The translations under genes and the position numbers were made by a program. Source: Hofstenia miamia (taxonomy: Eukaryota; Xenacoelomorpha; Acoela). Taken from it: a DNA stretch of 64,000 bases. Below, in pieces: positions 62,609 through 64,000 of this stretch; within the stretch, counting starts at the first letter, position 1; each line of letters starts with the position of its first letter. Location of the stretch: positions 1,620,902 through 1,684,901 of the forward strand of contig SCFE01000016.1 in the NCBI GenBank assembly GCA_004352715.1, in the 5' to 3' direction. The notes below the pieces were generated by a model. That model saw nothing but the letters and a program-made list of their open reading frames with translations, searched no databases and was not told the DNA's origin.

Positions 62609-64000
62609 CAGTGTGTCCAAAAACGTTTAGGAATTTAAATGTCATTTATTTATTATAACAAATAGAATAAAATAATATACAAAAAGGAAAAAATTAAATA
62701 TAATTATTTTACAGTGTTAATTCAAATGTGCATCTTTCGATGAAATAACATCATTTAAAGTAAGTTTTTATGTTATGGTGGAGTTTTATATGATAAAATT
62801 GTTCTTCAACATAACCCTAAAGAAAAGGACGGGTTGGTTACAATATGTAGCCGACATAAAAAATTAAATAACAGACGTTTTTTTACCAAGTTTTTTTCTG
62901 ATATTTATAATAGACTTTGCATGTGCGTAGTTGTGACCACAATCTGTTGAAATGTTCATGATTCTCTTTAACGTAAATTATACATATATCAAGTACCTAC
63001 CGCATGCGAGACTACAACAATGGGGTAAAAATGAAGACATTGAATCAGCCATTAAAGACAATATCAACAAAACTGCGTGAATAGTGGGTCACTTATTGAG
63101 AAATATCTGATTAAATGTGTGTTTCAAAAGCTTGGCGGTAAAACACAGCAAAATTCCATCCCAATGTGAGGAGAGTTTCAAAGAGAAAGAACGGTGACAG
63201 GGAAGAAACTGTTAACTGAACGACAATTAAGAACATTAACAAACACTGTGATTAAAAATCCCTTCAAAATACGGGAGAATTGCACTTGATTTTAAAGATA
63301 AGATTATCAGATATTAGCAAAAAGAGTATCCGAAAATATCTACTTCTCTCCAGAAACCGTAGGCTTAATGACACCTTTTCAAAGATTGACAAGATTCAAT
63401 TGGAAGAAACGTATATCTCTAAAACTACAATTTTTCTGAACAAAAGTTTTTTGAAGTAAAGAAAGCAGTGTGCAGCATTGATGATAAAGTGAGAGTTTTC
63501 TGTGCTAAACACCACCAATTCTTACACCAGTACACGAAATCCTCTCTGAAACATGGACACAGGTGTAGTTTTATGGGTTTTTTCATACAAAGGGGTTGAG
63601 AGGCTACGTTGTCGTGAACCAATTGAAAAATTGAATGTATACTGAAACATAAAGTTCTAAAAGAACTTGTGCCTAATCTTACAAATCCACTTCCCTGAAA
63701 TGTTGGTGTATTTCAAGATAACGGCCGTCCTTGTCCTAAATCGGCACAGGTTCAAATATGGGAAAAAGAAGTCCACATTCGGGGCTCAAATTGGTTGGTC
63801 ACAGTCCGGACTGCAACTCTATCGAAAAGCTCGAAAGTATAATTAAGTGTAAAGTTCAGAAACAGCGTCCAAAGAATAATCAAGAATAATTGAAAAAGCT
63901 TATCATAAAGTAAACGCAACTAAGACTTCAGAACTTAACAACTTCTCGAGTTCGAAAACTTAGATAACTATGAATTCAAATGCTCTTTACCAATGGAGAA
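62609..64000 (+). pseudogene. Broken Tc1/mariner (Tc3-like) transposon, runs off the window
   Basis: The left terminus cagtgtgtccaaaaacgttt follows a TA dinucleotide (62607-62608). Downstream, frame-broken transposase appears in order: a helix-turn-helix region with RQLRTLTNTVIKNPFKIREN near 63220-63285, VVLWVFSYKGVERLR near 63560-63610, FQDNGRP near 63712-63735, and WSQSGLQLYRKARK/SPDCNSIEKL near 63800-63835. Several frameshifts and stops make it inactive. The right terminus is outside the window. Confidence 0.75.

Noticed and set aside
1-64000. CRISPR arrays, operons, prokaryotic signals
   Set aside because: Intron-split animal genes throughout. The only regular repeats are microsatellites and transposon termini.

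Overview
The window is nuclear DNA of an animal. It is strongly AT-rich, with intron-split genes on both strands, canonical GT-AG splice sites, long intergenic stretches, (TA)n microsatellites that end in N-gaps, and many decayed transposable elements. Two conserved multi-exon genes could be rebuilt by following reading frame and splice phase. One is an anoctamin most like ANO7/TMEM16G (+ strand, visible exons 5143-29968). The other is a proprotein convertase most like PCSK7 (- strand, 54290 down to 37963 or 39588). The species cannot be named from the sequence. A PCSK7-type convertase, very short introns (43-47 bp) next to multi-kb ones, and CR1-like LINE, hAT and Tc1/mariner remnants fit a non-ecdysozoan invertebrate, but this is inference.

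Layout: 1-5142 holds part of a hAT-like element, AT-rich spacer, a gap and a decayed LINE. The anoctamin fills 5143 to about 30.0-30.5 kb. Its introns hold two hAT-type MITE copies, a second copy of the window-start element, an antisense LINE fragment, a 1.26-kb hAT-like element with a perfect 8-bp target duplication, a mariner-type MITE and a Tc1-like foldback element. 30.5-37.9 kb is intergenic and holds several inverted-repeat elements and a gap. 37205-40453 is an exact 1,624-bp direct duplication joined at a single N, very probably an assembly artefact, and it doubles the last two exons of the convertase. The convertase runs to 54290 on the minus strand. One of its introns contains, on the opposite strand, a tiny intact ORF for a 48-residue putative secreted peptide with its own poly(A) signal. 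54.3-64 kb has one probable terminal exon of an unrecognised plus-strand gene (56381-56618), two LINE reverse-transcriptase remnants and a broken Tc1/mariner transposase that runs off the end.

The anoctamin and the convertase are convergent and have no evident functional link. The anoctamin is a predicted ten-helix membrane protein with all six calcium-coordinating acidic/Asn positions of the TMEM16 family. The convertase has an intact Asp/His/Ser triad, an oxyanion Asn, a P domain and a C-terminal membrane anchor. Both look functional. The 5' end of the anoctamin was not found, and its 3' terminal exon is only tentatively placed.
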